Shown piece by piece: positions 36,039 to 45,858 of a DNA stretch of 64,000 nucleotides. Source of the stretch: Spirochaeta cellobiosiphila DSM 17781. Its GTDB lineage: Bacteria; Spirochaetota; Spirochaetia; DSM-17781. The stretch covers positions 416,825 through 480,824 of the forward strand of contig NZ_KE384554.1 of NCBI RefSeq assembly GCF_000426705.1, given 5' to 3'. The notes under the pieces were generated by a model, which was given only the letters and a program-made list of their open reading frames with translations, ran no database searches and was not told the DNA's origin. Within the stretch, counting starts at the first letter, position 1. Every line of letters begins with the position of its first letter. The position numbers and the translations under genes were made by a program.

Positions 36039-37548
36039 AATGTCTATCATTTTACTGATTCTCATCTGTACTGGTTGTAATGGAAAATTAGAAGAGACAA
36101 AAGAACTGCCCTCGGAATTAGATTTGGTTAATCTTACCATTCAGATGGTAGGTGATCCTCCCCTGGATTTACCAATAATTGAATCTACACTTAATGAAAT
36201 GGCCCAACAAAAACTAAATTGTACTGTTCATTTTCAGTACACAACATGGTCAGATTATATGCAGAGATATCAACTGCTACTAAGTTCAGGAGAACCAATA
36301 GATTTAATATTTACATCGGATTGGTTATATTTTAGTCAATTTGCAATGAATGGTGCTTTTTTAGAGTTGGATAATCTCTTACCAATGTATGCTTCTGATT
36401 TATTAGAATACATACCTAGCCATTATTGGAAAACTGTCGCAATTAATAATAAAATTTATACAATCCCATCGATCTGGGAGGAATATGTAAATGAGGGCTT
36501 TCTATTTAGAGAAGATTTACGAAGTAAATATAACCTTCCTATCCCAGAAGATTTTAAGACAATAGAACAATATCTGGACACTATCCATCAAAAGCTTCCA
36601 GAACAGCCGATTACAGCAGCCATGGTAATAGACTCAGGTTACGGACCCTTCTTTTCTGCCATGAGTGTTCTAGAAATGAAATATTCATGGGTGGATAAAA
36701 ACATGCCCTATGGTTTAGTGGCCGATTATGCAAATCCTGATGAATTATATTGTTATTGGGAAACGTCAGAATTTAGAGAAGACATGAAAATGTTTAAAAG
36801 ATGGGCTGATAAAGGATTTTGGACCAAGAGTTCCCTATCTAATAAAAACCCTTTACAGGAAGCCTTTCTCAATCAACATAGTGTGGCCATACTTTATGGT
36901 CAGAATCCAATGAAATTCAGTAATATATCAACTCTATTCAAAAGGGAAGACTCAAGCATCAAAGTTGGTTATCATCCCTATAGTCAAAATAATAAACTGG
37001 TAAAACCAGTAAGTCCCATACATAATGGCATGGCCATTCCTCAGAGCTCAAAACATCCTGATAGAGCCCTTATGTTTTATCAGGAACTCTTACTCAATTC
37101 ATCCTGGAATAGACTGACCCAATACGGTATTCAAGATCAACATTACACCATAGACAAGGAAGGTTATTATGTAATGCTTGGCAATAAGGATACTAATGGA
37201 TTTACCCGTGAATCAATGAATAGCTGGGCTTGGAGAAATCCACAATCAATGCTATTTGATAGAAGTTATAACACAGTACTAAAGCTATTTAAAGAATTTG
37301 ACACTTATGCACAACCAGATATATTCTCAGGATTTGTAGAGGATTATTCTCCTTATGAAGCAGAACGATCAGCTCTTTATCAAATAGTTTCTCAATATCT
37401 CGTCCCAATTGAGGCGGGTTTTGTAGAGGATGTTGATCAATCAGTAAGTGATTTTTTAAAGAGAGCCAAAGAAGCAGGATTAGACAAAATTCATGAGGAT
37501 TACAAAAAACAATGGATCAACTATTGTAAAAATAAAGGATATCAGTAA
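36031..37548 (+). CDS. Second LplA/YtcQ-type binding lipoprotein (paralogue)
   Basis: This 505-residue lipoprotein has lipobox LICTGC (Cys16). It is clearly paralogous to the binding protein at 32188: both share LNCTV-F-YTTW-D, PIDLIFTS-W, IYT-P--W-EYV, REDLR-KY-LP and the ESMNSWAWRNP C-terminal block. The start lies inside the end of the AraC-type sensor gene (eight-base overlap) and the stop abuts the lyase gene, so it is co-translated with both. It might bind a different chain length, or present ligand to the sensor. Confidence 0.87.
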   Translation: MYRMSIILLILICTGCNGKLEETKELPSELDLVNLTIQMVGDPPLDLPIIESTLNEMAQQKLNCTVHFQYTTWSDYMQRYQLLLSSGEPIDLIFTSDWLYFSQFAMNGAFLELDNLLPMYASDLLEYIPSHYWKTVAINNKIYTIPSIWEEYVNEGFLFREDLRSKYNLPIPEDFKTIEQYLDTIHQKLPEQPITAAMVIDSGYGPFFSAMSVLEMKYSWVDKNMPYGLVADYANPDELYCYWETSEFREDMKMFKRWADKGFWTKSSLSNKNPLQEAFLNQHSVAILYGQNPMKFSNISTLFKREDSSIKVGYHPYSQNNKLVKPVSPIHNGMAIPQSSKHPDRALMFYQELLLNSSWNRLTQYGIQDQHYTIDKEGYYVMLGNKDTNGFTRESMNSWAWRNPQSMLFDRSYNTVLKLFKEFDTYAQPDIFSGFVEDYSPYEAERSALYQIVSQYLVPIEAGFVEDVDQSVSDFLKRAKEAGLDKIHEDYKKQWINYCKNKGYQ

Positions 37549-39272
37549 TGCAGAATTTATGTACTTCTATACTCAGTCCCTATCAAGAACTGGATAAACA
37601 AGGGTTCTATCAACAGTCAAGTCATATAAGTTACCAGGACTATATCCTTTATCAGGAGACAGGGGATAGAGCCCAATATGAGAAAAAATATTTTGCCCAA
37701 AGACGAAGATTAACAGGGCTAGCCCTGTTACTACTATATTCCCGAGAAAAAAAAGATTATGAAAAAAGCTTGGAGAATGTCATATGGGATATTTGCAATG
37801 AATATACCTGGGCTCTTCCTGCCCATCTACCTTCAGGAGGGACTCAAACTGATTTCGAGCATGACAAATTACTTGATCTCTTTAATTGTGAAACCGCTTT
37901 AGCTTTACTGGAGATCAAGAGACTATTTCATAATACACTACCCATATTTCTCCAGCAAAGAATTGAAAATGAAGTAAACAGGCGTGTTCTCCATGTCTAT
38001 CTAGATCAGAGTAGGCCCTCATGGAAATGGGAATCTTTACCTAATAACTGGAATGCTGTTTGTTCTTCCTCTATAGGATTGATCAGTTTGTATTCTATTG
38101 AAGATCCAGATCTACTTAAGAAAACCCTAAATAGAATTTTAACCAATCTGAATATTTACCTGAATAGTTTTATGCCTGATGGAATTAGTCTTGAAGGTTA
38201 TTATTATTGGTCATATGGATATTACTTTTTTGTTGCCTTTGCAGAGGAATTAAAGAAGAATCCTATATTTAAATTAGATTTATTATCTAAAGAGATATGC
38301 CTCAAGATTGCAAAGTTTCAAGAATACTGTTTTATTGGTGACCAAGTCACACTTAGTTTTTCTGATTCTTTGCCTAATGAACATTACCGTATTGGATTAA
38401 CTTATTATTTAAAGAATCGTTATCCTCAATTATCCATGCCACCTAAGGATATGGCTTTTCTTGAGGAAGATCCATACGGCCGTTGGCTAATGGCCTATCG
38501 AGATTTCAAATGGTATAAAGAATACAAGGATAATATCAATGTTGCATCCTCAAACTTAAAAGGAAATGGATTAATATCTCAAAAACAACAATGGGTAATC
38601 TACCCCATTACAAAAGACAATACAGGCCTTGGCTTCGCAGCAAAAGGGGGGAATAATGATGAACCTCACAATCACAACGATATTGGTTCCTTTATTATTA
38701 ATGACAACAACAGGCAATTGATATGTGATATAGGTCAAGGAAAATATAGTAAAAAATACTTTGGAACAGGACAATATGACATCTTTTGTAAGTCCTCCTT
38801 AGGTCATAATGTACCCATCATAGAAGGAAAACAACAAAGCTCGGGGCCTAACATAAAGAGCCTTTGGTTAGAAGATGATATCACTGAAAGTTCTATCAGC
38901 TTGAAGATGGATCTAAGCAAAGCTTATGAACTAATTCCTGGTAAATCTATCACCCGATATTTTAATTTTGATTACAATAAAAGTGTCCTGACACTCAAAG
39001 ACGTTTACCTTAATTGTCATAACTATACGGAAAGATTTATCACTCCTTTCCAACCAATACAGAACGAGAAAGTAGTAACCATTCCCACATCCGGGGGTAA
39101 TTTACTATTAGAAGTATTATCTCCCGAGCTGTCTAACATACAAATTCATGTTCATTCAGAGGAACATGTAAGCCATAATGATTCCAAAGAAATATATTGG
39201 GTTATCGATTATGAGAAGAAAACAGCAGAAAAGGAAGATCCCTTTCTCATTCAATTCCATTGGGAGAAATAA
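37548..39272 (+). CDS. Heparinase II/III-like polysaccharide lyase (cytoplasmic)
   Basis: This 574-residue protein has an N-terminal alpha/alpha-toroid region and a C-terminal beta-sandwich of the heparinase II/III type. In the toroid, WKWESLPNNWNAVCSSSIGL and DGISLEGYYYWSYGYYFFVA contain the Asn/His/Tyr-rich patches typical of the active site. The C-terminal domain opens with GGNNDEPHNHNDIGSFIIND, the metal/active-site motif of the superfamily. There is no signal peptide, so it would act on imported uronate-containing oligosaccharides. Its ATG overlaps the last base of the previous stop codon. The exact PL family and substrate are not assigned; hydrolase members of this fold also exist. Confidence 0.8.
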   Translation: MQNLCTSILSPYQELDKQGFYQQSSHISYQDYILYQETGDRAQYEKKYFAQRRRLTGLALLLLYSREKKDYEKSLENVIWDICNEYTWALPAHLPSGGTQTDFEHDKLLDLFNCETALALLEIKRLFHNTLPIFLQQRIENEVNRRVLHVYLDQSRPSWKWESLPNNWNAVCSSSIGLISLYSIEDPDLLKKTLNRILTNLNIYLNSFMPDGISLEGYYYWSYGYYFFVAFAEELKKNPIFKLDLLSKEICLKIAKFQEYCFIGDQVTLSFSDSLPNEHYRIGLTYYLKNRYPQLSMPPKDMAFLEEDPYGRWLMAYRDFKWYKEYKDNINVASSNLKGNGLISQKQQWVIYPITKDNTGLGFAAKGGNNDEPHNHNDIGSFIINDNNRQLICDIGQGKYSKKYFGTGQYDIFCKSSLGHNVPIIEGKQQSSGPNIKSLWLEDDITESSISLKMDLSKAYELIPGKSITRYFNFDYNKSVLTLKDVYLNCHNYTERFITPFQPIQNEKVVTIPTSGGNLLLEVLSPELSNIQIHVHSEEHVSHNDSKEIYWVIDYEKKTAEKEDPFLIQFHWEK

Positions 39273-39292
39273 AATAGGACAAAGCCTATTTT
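39271..39292 (+). terminator. Weak hairpin after the lyase gene
   Basis: AAAATAGG (39271-39278) and CCTATTTT (39285-39292) form an AT-rich 8-bp stem that overlaps the lyase stop codon. It may act as a weak terminator before the GH43 gene. Confidence 0.35.
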
Positions 39293-39305
39293 AGAGCCGT
39301 ATCAT

Positions 39306-39334
39306 AGAATATTACCTAAAAATCAGAATATTAC
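39306..39334 (+). promoter_or_regulatory. 10-bp direct repeat upstream of the GH43 gene (candidate AraC-type site)
   Basis: AGAATATTAC occurs at 39306-39315 and again at 39325-39334, 19 bp apart start to start. Direct half-sites spaced about two helical turns are typical AraC-family targets, and an AraC-type sensor is encoded in this locus. Confidence 0.45.
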
Positions 39335-39419
39335 AGTTCTCAACTTTTTCACTATAGAGGGATAATAAGACAAGTCAATGGCCATGACTTTTTATTTCTA
39401 TTCAAAATAAGGAGATGCT

Positions 39420-40919
39420 ATGAGCATTGTACGATTCTATTCTGTCATACTTGTCAGTTTCTTAATATTGGCTTGTGATGGTAATTATCTATTCAATAAT
39501 GAGATGCAAGTGGACCAGTCCAGATCTGAAACTAGTGGATCAAAATCAAGAATCATTAATGGCCTTCAATGGGCTGATGAAGAAGGAGCCCCTATTCATG
39601 CTCACGGAGGTGGATTTATAAAGGTAGATAATTACTATTATTGGTTTGGTGAAAATCGTAATAGTGATTATTCCTTCAAGGAAGTATCCTGTTATCGTTC
39701 AACGGATTTGATGAATTGGGAATATAGAGGCGCCGCTCTCAATTCTGGAGGGGAAGAAGAGTTGACAGGAACGAATATTGAGAGACCTAAAGTTATATAT
39801 AATGCTAGTACAGATACCTTCGTAATGTGGATGCATTGGGAAAATGGAGAACATTATGGAGAAGCGAGGACAGCAGTGGCTAGTGCAAGTAATGTAGAAG
39901 GTCCCTATACCTATCATGGAAGCTTTAGACCTTATGATGATACTGATGTGATGGATAATGGAAAACCAGGATACATGTCCAGAGATTGTAATCTTTTTGT
40001 AGATGATGATGGTACTGGATATTTTATTTCCTCCTCCAATGAAAACATGGATTTACACTTATATAAACTAACAGATGATTATTTGGAGATAGATTATTTA
40101 GTAACTAAGTTATTTGAAGGACAGCAGAGGGAGGCACCTGTACTTTTCAAGCGCGAAGGCACTTACTTTTTGTTAACTTCAGGATGCACAGGATGGTCTC
40201 CAAACCGGGCTAAGTACGCGGTATCAACATCCCTGTCATCAGGTTGGTCCTCCATGAAAAATATTGGGGATTCTACGACATACCATTCTCAACCCACCTA
40301 TGTTATTCCCGTAGCAGGGACTGAGGGAACGGAATATATATATGCAGGTGACCGATGGGCTGGTGCATGGAGTGGTCCCTATTTAACATCTTCTTATGTT
40401 TGGTTACCATTAGAATTTCCTACTTCCACCACTATGTCACTTGAATGGTGTAATAATTTGGTTATCAATACCAGTGCAGGAAAGGTTGAAGGAGACTATA
40501 ATCCCCTAGCCTTTACAAATGTAAATAGTTCAAAGGTAATGGAAGTCTTTAATGCATCAACATCTGATAGTGGAATTATCACTCAATACGATAATAACGA
40601 CTTAGGAAATCAGCATTGGGAATTGGTCTATGATAATGGTGGTTATTTTTATCTAGAGAATGTTAACAGCCGAAAAGTGATGGATGTTCCATCCTCATCA
40701 ACGATGGAAGGGAAAGGCTTGATACAATACAGTTCTAATGGTGGTAACAATCAGAAATGGCAATTAAAGGATCAAGGAGATGGGACCTATGGTCTCATAA
40801 ACAAAAATAGCTCTCTATATGTTACGGTTCCTGATTACTCCATAGAAAATGGAACTCAACTTATTCAAAGTTCTTTTAATGGTTCAACGAATCAGTTGTG
40901 GACCATCAGTACCTATTAA
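39420..40919 (+). CDS. Secreted GH43 glycosidase with C-terminal ricin-type lectin domain
   Basis: This 499-residue lipoprotein has lipobox LILAC (Cys19). The five-bladed propeller domain (about 45-360) begins WADEEGAPIHAHGGGFIKVD then YYYWFGENR. This motif is characteristic of GH43 subfamily 24-like enzymes (exo-beta-1,3-galactanase group). A beta-trefoil lectin (RICIN/CBM13) follows at about 365-499, with three repeats ending QHWELV, QKWQLK and QLWTIS. It would trim arabinogalactan-like chains at the cell surface. The gene follows the lyase after 147 bp with its own candidate regulatory repeat and ribosome site AAGGAG. The subfamily call is tentative. Confidence 0.8.
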   Translation: MSIVRFYSVILVSFLILACDGNYLFNNEMQVDQSRSETSGSKSRIINGLQWADEEGAPIHAHGGGFIKVDNYYYWFGENRNSDYSFKEVSCYRSTDLMNWEYRGAALNSGGEEELTGTNIERPKVIYNASTDTFVMWMHWENGEHYGEARTAVASASNVEGPYTYHGSFRPYDDTDVMDNGKPGYMSRDCNLFVDDDGTGYFISSSNENMDLHLYKLTDDYLEIDYLVTKLFEGQQREAPVLFKREGTYFLLTSGCTGWSPNRAKYAVSTSLSSGWSSMKNIGDSTTYHSQPTYVIPVAGTEGTEYIYAGDRWAGAWSGPYLTSSYVWLPLEFPTSTTMSLEWCNNLVINTSAGKVEGDYNPLAFTNVNSSKVMEVFNASTSDSGIITQYDNNDLGNQHWELVYDNGGYFYLENVNSRKVMDVPSSSTMEGKGLIQYSSNGGNNQKWQLKDQGDGTYGLINKNSSLYVTVPDYSIENGTQLIQSSFNGSTNQLWTISTY

Positions 40920-40928
40920 ATCATAGAA

Positions 40929-40959
40929 GGGCTGTTACATAAATATTTTGTAACAGCCC
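40929..40959. terminator. Bidirectional terminator between the two glycosidase loci
   Basis: GGGCTGTTACA (40929-40939) and TGTAACAGCCC (40949-40959) form a perfect 11-bp stem with an AT-rich 9-base loop, between convergent genes. Its core resembles the terminator at 2615-2641. Confidence 0.85.
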
Positions 40960-40975
40960 ATAAGAACAGAGTCTT

Positions 40976-42487
40976 TTATTCGTTTATACTCAAGGTAATA
41001 AAGGATCGGGCTGGAAGTTTTATATTCAGAAGAGAACCTTCTCTACTGTAATCAGAAAACTCCTGAGGAGTTACTACAGATGGGGATTCAAAACTATTAT
41101 GACTATTTAGTTTTTCACCATGCAATATCCTGCCAGATATATTCCTAACCTGATCCCCCCGTAGATCCAGAGTTATATCCTTATTCTTTTCTGGATTAAG
41201 GTTGGTCATTGAAACCAAATACTGATCCTTCTTCCTGGATGCTGATAGGGAGAAGTCTGAGTACTTTTGGTCCTTATAAGAATCCTGATGTTCCGTCTCA
41301 TCATAGAATATAGGCAAATTGGTAGCATCCATGTGATTCTTATTCATTTCCATTACATGATAAGTGGGAGTTAATACTAATTGGTCATCCTTTGTTAATA
41401 GAGGAGCCTGTAAGACATTCACTGCCTGGGCTAAATTAGCCATGTGTAATCTATCGCTATGTTTATGAAATATATCAAAATGAAGACTAGCGCTTAGTGC
41501 ATCCCGAATTGTATTCTGCTGATAAAGAAATCCTGGATTCGTGTCCTTTTCCACTTTATGCCAGATACCCCATTCATCGAAAATTAGACCTATCTTTTTG
41601 TGGGGATCGTAATGATCCATTATTGTTTTATGACGCTCCAGCAGTGTATTGGATTTCCAGCTATTTAACATGAGTTCTTTCCATAAGCCGATATCCGAGT
41701 CTAGGGCATGACCTTTATTATCCCAATCACCATTGATAGTGTAATAATGTAATGATATTCCCTTGCAAAATCTGTCTTCAGGTAATCCAGAAGGACAAGC
41801 AACTAACTTTTGCATCATCACTTCCATCCAATGATAATCATCGCTATTAGGGCCACAGATGATTTTATACAACTCATTATCCCCATAATTTCTACAATAG
41901 GTGGAATATCTTCTAGCCTGGTCAGCATAGAAGTCAGCCTTCATTCCTCCTCCGCATCCCCAGTTTTCGTTACCGACTCCCCAATATTTAATCTTCCATG
42001 GTTGTTCACGCCCATTTTTCTTTCGTAATTCTGACATGGGACTTTTACCATCAAATGTCATGTATTCAACCCATTGAGACATCTCTCTAACGCTGCCGGA
42101 ACCTACATTGCCTGTTATATATGGTTCCGTACCTAGTAGATCACAGAGCTCCATAAACTCATGCGTACCAAAATGGTTGTTTTCCACGACACCACCCCAA
42201 TGGGTGTTAATCATTTCTGGACGGGTCTCTTTGGGGCCTATCCCATCTTCCCAGTGATATTCATCAGCAAAGCATCCACCGGGCCATCGTAGATTAGGGA
42301 TACCCAGCTTTTTAAAAGCTTCCACGATATCAAGACGAATACCATTTTTATTGGGAATAGGACTATCTGGACCAACATAGAAACCATCATAGATACATCG
42401 ACCTAGATGTTCAGCAAAATGACCATAGATGTGCCTGCTTATTGTTGATCCAGGTGCATCTAGATTAATTATTACCTTGTTTTTCAA
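40976..42487 (-). CDS. abfA: Alpha-L-arabinofuranosidase, GH51
   Basis: This 503-residue retaining arabinofuranosidase is full length for intracellular GH51 (AbfA). The N-terminal [18 protein letters not shown] and [20 protein letters not shown] are hallmark motifs. The acid/base Glu is in [11 protein letters not shown] and the nucleophile Glu in [12 protein letters not shown]-terminal beta domain ends the protein. No signal peptide: it removes arabinose from imported arabino-oligosaccharides in the cytoplasm. It is the third gene of the leftward operon after the ArsR-like regulator and the GH43 gene. Confidence 0.95.
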   Translation of the reverse strand: MKNKVIINLDAPGSTISRHIYGHFAEHLGRCIYDGFYVGPDSPIPNKNGIRLDIVEAFKKLGIPNLRWPGGCFADEYHWEDGIGPKETRPEMINTHWGGVVENNHFGTHEFMELCDLLGTEPYITGNVGSGSVREMSQWVEYMTFDGKSPMSELRKKNGREQPWKIKYWGVGNENWGCGGGMKADFYADQARRYSTYCRNYGDNELYKIICGPNSDDYHWMEVMMQKLVACPSGLPEDRFCKGISLHYYTINGDWDNKGHALDSDIGLWKELMLNSWKSNTLLERHKTIMDHYDPHKKIGLIFDEWGIWHKVEKDTNPGFLYQQNTIRDALSASLHFDIFHKHSDRLHMANLAQAVNVLQAPLLTKDDQLVLTPTYHVMEMNKNHMDATNLPIFYDETEHQDSYKDQKYSDFSLSASRKKDQYLVSMTNLNPEKNKDITLDLRGDQVRNISGRILHGEKLNSHNSFESPSVVTPQEFSDYSREGSLLNIKLPARSFITLSINE

Positions 42488-42503
42488 TTTACCACTCCTT
42501 AAT

Positions 42504-43469
42504 TTATCTTGACTCAGGTATAGGTTTCCCCAAAATGGGATATCCTTTCTCGTCCCAGAGTATTTTTTGTATTCTTGTATGTCGATTAGGATCGTCTAAA
42601 GGGTCACCGGCTGTGTTCTTATAATTACGAGCATGGTAGACAAGATAATCCTCACTATCATCTTCAGACTTTGTAAAACTATTATGTCCAGGACCATAGA
42701 TATGGTTATCCTCTGAACTCTTAAAGACAGGATCCGAACTCTTTTTCCATGAATCAACATTAAGTAAATCATCTGTCACACTAGCAATGAGCATCCCCAT
42801 ACAATAATGATGATCTGTTCCGCTAGCAGAATAGGTTAAGAAAACTTTACCATTTCTTATTAAAACAGCAGGACCTTCATTCACTTCATGCAAATGTTGT
42901 TCCCATGAGAACTCTGGTTGACTAAGTAATAAGGGTTCCCCTTTTATACACCAGGGGCTTTCCATTTCAGCAATATAAAGGTTACTAATATCTGGAGTGG
43001 AATCAGGTTTCTGAGCCCAAACAAGATATCTTTTATTATTACATTCAAACACAGTGGCATCTAAGGTAAAATGAGTTTGTCCTGTATCAATTCTCCCTTT
43101 TTCTATCCACTCTCCCTGTAGAGGATTGTCAGAACTATTCTCTAACACATATTTATGAATGTTCCATGTATCTTTAGAATCACCAGCAGCAAAATAGATA
43201 TACCACTTATTATCCAGGTAATGGATTTCCGGAGCCCAGATATGAGATCCCATCATTCCAGTAGGATGCTTATGCCAGATATTGACAGGACGAGCCTGTT
43301 CTAACTCAGCCAGAGTTTTACTTCTTCTGAGTTCAATTAAGTCATAGTCAGGGACTGTCCCTGTAAAATAGTAATACCCATCTTTATGCTTATATATCCA
43401 GGGATCAGCACGAAATGGGATAAATGGATTTGATAATCCTTCGATGACTAAATCATTTATCGTAAACAT
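42504..43469 (-). CDS. GH43 arabinosidase/xylosidase (cytoplasmic)
   Basis: The start is the ATG at 43469, one base after the regulator stop codon and preceded by GGAAGGAA; an upstream extension of the frame lies inside the regulator gene. The 321-residue five-bladed propeller shows the three GH43 acids: base Asp in [10 protein letters not shown], pKa-modulating Asp in HFTLDATVF, and acid Glu in [10 protein letters not shown]. There is no signal peptide. The sequence resembles exo-acting alpha-1,5-arabinofuranosidases of the GH43_26-like group. With GH51 it would complete arabinan oligosaccharide breakdown. Confidence 0.88.
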   Translation of the reverse strand: MFTINDLVIEGLSNPFIPFRADPWIYKHKDGYYYFTGTVPDYDLIELRRSKTLAELEQARPVNIWHKHPTGMMGSHIWAPEIHYLDNKWYIYFAAGDSKDTWNIHKYVLENSSDNPLQGEWIEKGRIDTGQTHFTLDATVFECNNKRYLVWAQKPDSTPDISNLYIAEMESPWCIKGEPLLLSQPEFSWEQHLHEVNEGPAVLIRNGKVFLTYSASGTDHHYCMGMLIASVTDDLLNVDSWKKSSDPVFKSSEDNHIYGPGHNSFTKSEDDSEDYLVYHARNYKNTAGDPLDDPNRHTRIQKILWDEKGYPILGKPIPESR

Positions 43470-43470
43470 C

Positions 43471-44385
43471 TTATATTTCCTTCCATTTGATTTGAACTCG
43501 GATGCCCTGATTGTAATTACCAAAGCCTTTTCCAAATAATGTTAATCCACCACAGTTAACCGCTTCATTAGGAACACCGATTTTTAATGAAATATCTGCT
43601 GTATGATTTGTATTTATTTGGCTGATATCAATATCTGAGATCTTTAAACCATCAATAAATGTACCAGAATCATTAATGATTAACCTTTTCAATAACCCGA
43701 ATTGATTGAGATCCTGATACCACCAACTTGGTGTTAATAAGCCCCGAGGTTCACCAAAATCACCGGGACTGGTCCAAAATCCAAGGAGGACATCATTGAT
43801 GTGAAAATGAATATCTGAAGGATAGTTCTCATTAACACCCGGAGCTTCTGAGCTTAATTCAAAACTTATTTCCAATTCTTCAATGACTTGTTTTGGTTTT
43901 AAAAAATTCGGGATCCGATACTCTACATATCCCTGAGCAAGCCATAAAATACCTGCATTGATTCGATCAGGATGGGTAAAAAATCTGTTATCATCAAAAC
44001 AACCAATAACGTGGTCAACTGTGGCAATTCCACAGGTTGGTGTTACATCAAAGTTAAAATAATGCCCCACATCAAGTTCAAGTTCATAAACAGAATCTTT
44101 TTTTATAGAATGTTTGAAATCAGCTACTAAGGTTTCATGAGTGAGACTACAAAGCTTTTGTGTTCCTTTCTTGCCAGTAGCCATTGTAATATTAATGAGG
44201 TTAGCCTCCTGGAGTAGCTTAATATGACTCGTTAAGGCGCCCTTGGTTAAATTCAAATGAGTGGCTATATCATTTATTTTCAACTGACCGTGTTCTGCTA
44301 TTAATGACAGGATTTCCAGTCTGACATCAGAACCTAATGCTTTAAAAATGATGGAGCCATCACGAATATCTTTCAAATGTATCAA
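43471..44385 (-). CDS. ArsR-like regulator with a large C-terminal sensor domain
   Basis: This protein of about 304 residues has a winged helix at residues 10-85 (IFKALGSDVRLEILSLIAEH; INDIATHLNLTKGALTSHIK LLQEANLI), the ArsR pattern, but lacks a metal-binding ELCVCDL box. A beta-rich domain of about 200 residues follows, with PSDIHFHINDVLLGFWTSPG and a CGGLTLFGKGFGNYNQGIRV end, suggestive of a jelly-roll sugar sensor. The best start is a TTG at 44385, five bases after AGGTGA; a GTG at 44394 is possible. It heads the GH43-GH51 operon and is divergent from the importer, so it probably controls both. Confidence 0.78.
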   Translation of the reverse strand: MIHLKDIRDGSIIFKALGSDVRLEILSLIAEHGQLKINDIATHLNLTKGALTSHIKLLQEANLINITMATGKKGTQKLCSLTHETLVADFKHSIKKDSVYELELDVGHYFNFDVTPTCGIATVDHVIGCFDDNRFFTHPDRINAGILWLAQGYVEYRIPNFLKPKQVIEELEISFELSSEAPGVNENYPSDIHFHINDVLLGFWTSPGDFGEPRGLLTPSWWYQDLNQFGLLKRLIINDSGTFIDGLKISDIDISQINTNHTADISLKIGVPNEAVNCGGLTLFGKGFGNYNQGIRVQIKWKEI

Positions 44386-44415
44386 AGTTATCACCTATAT
44401 TTCTGCTAGTTATAG

Positions 44416-44513
44416 TTTAGATATTAATAAATTAGTACATATATAATTTTAGAACAAGACTTTTATGTAATTAAATAGGGATTATATTTAGATATATCTA
44501 TATTAGTTTAGAT
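44416..44513. promoter_or_regulatory. Three TTTAGAT boxes and a TAGATATATCTA palindrome in the divergent arabinan promoter region
   Basis: TTTAGAT occurs at 44416-44422, 44487-44493 and 44507-44513. The middle copy forms the 12-bp palindrome TAGATATATCTA (44489-44500). The region separates the ArsR-like regulator and the importer genes. The sequence is AT-rich, so part of this could be chance. Confidence 0.4.
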
Positions 44514-44568
44514 TTCTGTTGACCACAAAAAAAACTCATCATAAAGTGTTCTTGTAAGGAGAGTATGT

Positions 44569-45846
44569 ATGATAAAGAGTTCAATTTGTAATCTTTTAAG
44601 GATTTTACTCATAGGAGTAATGATTCTATTTGCGGGATGTCAAAAGAATGGTAATGAAAATGAATCTGGTAAGAAAGTTACAGATATTACCTTTCTAACA
44701 CCACTATCAGGTGCAGATGGATCTTATATGGATAAGATTATCCAAGGGTTTAATGAAGCAAATCCGGATATAAAAGTATCCCATTTCGTTGTAGAACAAT
44801 CTACAGAATACAAGCAAAAGCTTTCAACAGGAGTATCAAGCGGCTCAGCTCCAGAGGTTGTTCTAATAAGAAAATTTGATATGCCACTATATTTTGATCA
44901 ATTTGAAGAAATTCCAATAGAAGATTTGATGAATCATGGTATTGATACTAATGATATCTACCCTAACCTATTATCAGGTCTTGAAAGGGAAAACAGTATC
45001 CTTGGTATACCTTTAGATGTATGGATTTTTTATATGGCCTACAACAGAGCCAACTTCCTTGAGGCGGGACTTGATCCAGACAATCCTCCCATAAATAGAG
45101 AAGAATTTGTAGCAGATATGAAGGCTTTAAAGAGGATAACCCCCAAAGGAGTAACTCCCTATTACGAAGATTTAACCTGGGGTTGGATATGGGCCCATCT
45201 GTTATGGCAATTTGGAGGAGATTTTCTAAGTGAAGACTTTAAGAGTCCTGCTTTTAAAGAAAAAGGAGTAGAAGTCATCAAGTTCCTTATGCAATTGCAG
45301 GAGGAAGGAATCATACCAGATACTGTAGTAGATGCAGGTCCTGCCTTTGAATCGGGAGATTCTTCTGTACTGATAACAGGGGTATGGACAATAAATGCCT
45401 GGTATGAACTATTCGGATCAGACTTTGGATATGCAGCAGCACCTCAACTGGGATCAACTCAATCCGTCTTTGGAGGTTCCCATATTATTGCTTTAACAAA
45501 GGATGGAAATGCAGATCCTATCAAACGGGAAGCCTCTATGCGATGGGTTAAATACTTGTGGGATCATATGCTGGATTGGTACAGAGCTGGTCAAACACCC
45601 TCCAGAATCTCTATTGCAGAAAGCGATGAATTAAAAGAACAGCTGCCTTTGATTTGGACAGTGGCTCAACAAGTTCCTTATGTAAAATCATTTCAAATGT
45701 TTCCCTATATCTCTGAAGTTCAGGATGAAATATCCGTGTATCTTCAATCAGCCTTACTCACAAAAGAGTTATCACCAGAAGAAGCAATGGAAAAGGCCTC
45801 TGAGGCCGTACAGTATGTATTGGATGATTATTGGGCTATGCAGTAA
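44569..45846 (+). CDS. Arabino-oligosaccharide-type ABC binding lipoprotein
   Basis: This 425-residue family 1 solute-binding lipoprotein has lipobox LFAGC (Cys25). The core includes VTDITFLTPLSGADGSYMDK, the pre-hinge GSAPEVVLIRKFDMPLYFDQ and GIPLDVWIFYMAYNRANFLE. AAGGAGAG precedes the ATG. It is the first gene of the second importer operon and is followed by a hairpin and two permeases. Its position opposite the arabinofuranosidase operon suggests arabinan or xylan oligosaccharides as ligand; this is inference. Confidence 0.85.
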   Translation: MIKSSICNLLRILLIGVMILFAGCQKNGNENESGKKVTDITFLTPLSGADGSYMDKIIQGFNEANPDIKVSHFVVEQSTEYKQKLSTGVSSGSAPEVVLIRKFDMPLYFDQFEEIPIEDLMNHGIDTNDIYPNLLSGLERENSILGIPLDVWIFYMAYNRANFLEAGLDPDNPPINREEFVADMKALKRITPKGVTPYYEDLTWGWIWAHLLWQFGGDFLSEDFKSPAFKEKGVEVIKFLMQLQEEGIIPDTVVDAGPAFESGDSSVLITGVWTINAWYELFGSDFGYAAAPQLGSTQSVFGGSHIIALTKDGNADPIKREASMRWVKYLWDHMLDWYRAGQTPSRISIAESDELKEQLPLIWTVAQQVPYVKSFQMFPYISEVQDEISVYLQSALLTKELSPEEAMEKASEAVQYVLDDYWAMQ

Positions 45847-45858
45847 GGAAGAAGAATG

